64,000 nucleotides of DNA from Populus alba (Eukaryota > Streptophyta > Magnoliopsida > Malpighiales > Salicaceae): contig NC_133297.1 of the NCBI RefSeq assembly GCF_005239225.2, positions 15,364,147 through 15,428,146 of the forward strand, in the 5' to 3' direction. Both the position numbers and the translations under genes were made by a program. How positions within the stretch are numbered: position 1 is the stretch's first letter; every line of letters starts with the position of its first letter. The notes under the pieces were generated by a model. The model worked only from the letters and a program-made list of their open reading frames with translations. It had not been told where the DNA came from and did not search any database. Below are positions 62,315 to 64,000 of the stretch, piece by piece.

Positions 62315-62786
62315 TGTTAGAATTGATTATTTTATTATAATTAATCTAGGCAGCCTAGGTCCACTGTTCAAAGACAGAAAACAGAGTAAAGTCTTCTGCT
62401 ATCTACTACCTTCTCCTGTCGTCTCTTTCCTTCTTCTATTCATTGTCTATCGTTTTTTATTCTAGTTTTAGATTTGGTTACTGTAATGAAAAAATCAAGC
62501 CAGCTTTCTAGAAGGTTACTTGCGCTGAGACTATTTACACACAGTGATGGATAATTTATCTTTAAGGATAGATGATCTTTTACACTAACCTTCTTCATTT
62601 CTTTTCTTTTCATCAAATTTTAGCATGTAATTCCTGTATCTACGTTGTTTCTATTATGTCTATTAATCTGATACATTTATTGTTTATATGCATACAAAAT
62701 TCAATTAATTTTTATATATGCTTACCACTCTTCTGCACATATTTACATTATATTAAAAAAAAAAAAAGAGGGAGATCTGCCTAACA
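62315..62786 (+). mobile_element. probable 3' LTR of the copia remnant
   Basis: Starts TGTTAG and ends CTAACA, a perfect 6-bp terminal inverted pair obeying the TG...CA rule. It follows the RNase H remnant at the right distance. It contains the CAGCCTAGGTCCAC and AGGTTACTTGCGCTGAGACT phrases, and an A-run before the end. The matching 5' LTR was not found, so target duplication could not be tested. Confidence 0.6.
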
Positions 62787-64000
62787 ATAAATGAACCATA
62801 CTAAGATCTCTCTTCAACCATGAATGCATTTAAATTTTGATAAAAATCTAACTTTAATAGTTAGTGTATGAGAATAAAACATATAATATAATAATGTGAC
62901 ACCTAAGTACAAGTATTATTCTAACATTAAACAAGATTTAGAGTGTGTTTGTTTGTACGGTGCATCTCTTAAACAAATATATTTTTAATATTATTTGTAT
63001 AATTAATTAAAAAAATTGATCCAAATGCTTATTTGGCCAACAAGATTTTGATATCATATCAAATTATTATCTCAATCAAATAATTTAAGTCATTAGGTGA
63101 GATCCTAACATATAATTTATATTATTTTTTATTAATTAACAAAAAAAAATTAAAATTTTTAAAAGTACTTTCTTCACGAAAAAACAATGACAATCTTGGT
63201 CTTTATTCAAGTTGGTTTTCTTCAGGAAGACACTGGTCCTTCTTTTCATATCTCGAATTTCCTTACGAGTTCGAAAAACTACATCTTGACAATCTCCATA
63301 TCTTCAACCTATATATGACAAATAAAATAAAATAAAAAAATTGATGCGTGTTAAGCTGGCACGCCGACCTTGCAGATGAACAATTTCGAGAAGTTCCCGA
63401 GCTGGCTGTGTTGATTTTGGCCGGCTTCATTCTCATAGAGTCAATATAGGAGGTTGTCTTTCTGCAGCTGTTAATCATGGTTGTCTGAGCCTCCAAAATG
63501 GATGTCTTTCTTCAAGGTCGGAAAGGGCAGTCTCAATTCGGTCGGCACTCTGATTGACGCGTCATCAAAATGTATGTGCTTGTAGAACTCTATAATTTAC
63601 CACAAACTTGTAGTTATATAACAATAAAATAATATTGTTTAAAAAATAAGTTTAAATTTACCACAAACTTGTAGTTATACTCCAAAATGGATCTCTCCTT
63701 TTCTCTATACTTTTTTTTTTTTTAAATAAGTTTCATAAAGCATAACCAGAAAGACAAGGATCTTGATTCAATGTCACTAATTCATTACATTGTTTGTGCT
63801 TTTCTCTCTACTGTTGGACTACATGGTGTTACAGTGTTAGAGTATTTGAGAATGTAGTAGTGATTGTTTTTTAAAGTGTTTTTTACTCGTAAATACAATA
63901 AAATAATATTTTTTTTATTTTTAAAATATAATTTTTAATATTAGTACATCAAAACAATTTGAAAATACAAAAAAAATAATTTAAAGTTAAAAAAATTAAT
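62787..64000. other. AT-rich terminal region with a possible gene fragment
   Basis: A GC-richer island at 63340-63560 has a 77-aa frame on the minus strand without recognisable domain. The window ends inside a MITE-like element. Confidence 0.4.
63838..64000. mobile_element. MITE-like short element, cut by the window end
   Basis: GTGTTAGAGTATTTGAGAAT followed by GTGATTGTTTTTTAAAGTGT and AGTACATCAAAACAATTTGA, the best-preserved copy of the short-element family in this window. Only its left part is present. Confidence 0.45.

Overview
Nuclear DNA of a woody eudicot, most likely Salicaceae (poplar or willow); this is inferred from gene architecture and repeat style, not from any search. The sequence is very AT-rich with long T/A runs and (TA)n tracts. 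Genes have many short GT-AG introns, and most of the 64 kb is transposable-element sequence of different ages.

Gene-bearing parts. (1) 741-2510 (+) is a three-exon secreted/membrane DOMON plus cytochrome b561 protein of 393 aa. (2) 3544-7999 (-) is an eleven-exon MO25/CAB39-like scaffold protein of 352 aa; every exon junction I traced keeps frame. (3) 28212-31744 (+) is an eight-exon threonyl-tRNA synthetase of 686 aa with an organelle-type N-terminus. (4) 32748-34160 (+) is a broken GH28 polygalacturonase. (5) 52162-52485 (-) is an intronless 107-aa small protein. A decayed plastid-type tRNA-Met (57262-57334, -) is the only RNA-gene-like sequence found.

The region 9042-28134 is a nest of mobile elements beside the synthetase promoter. 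A CACTA (En/Spm) element occupies 9042-16526 with CACTAC...GTAGTG ends and a 3-bp AAT target duplication; its transposase is split by a solo LTR at 10067-11621 (5-bp duplication GAGGT). Next comes a PIF/Harbinger element of about 9.3 kb (17511-26799). It carries both expected genes, a DDE nuclease and a Myb/SANT-like protein, both on the minus strand and both decayed. A second solo LTR (17944-20864, 5-bp duplication CCGTA) splits the nuclease's last exon. The Harbinger element lies between two 1.3-kb direct repeats (16192-17510 and 26797-28134). Each repeat holds the CACTA right end plus about 1 kb of its flank, and the second ends 77 bp upstream of the synthetase ATG. Short relatives of the Harbinger element lie near 38.6-39.4 kb and 59.0-59.6 kb.

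The remainder (34.2-64 kb) is gene-poor: T-rich interspersed repeats, MITE-like elements, tandem repeats, a second CACTA-derived fragment (about 47.0-48.3 kb, -), and a decayed Ty1/copia reverse-transcriptase region with a probable 3' LTR (60.9-62.8 kb). I found no CRISPR array, bacterial-type operon or unknown defence-like system. The most notable structure is the nested transposon complex and its 1.3-kb flanking duplication.
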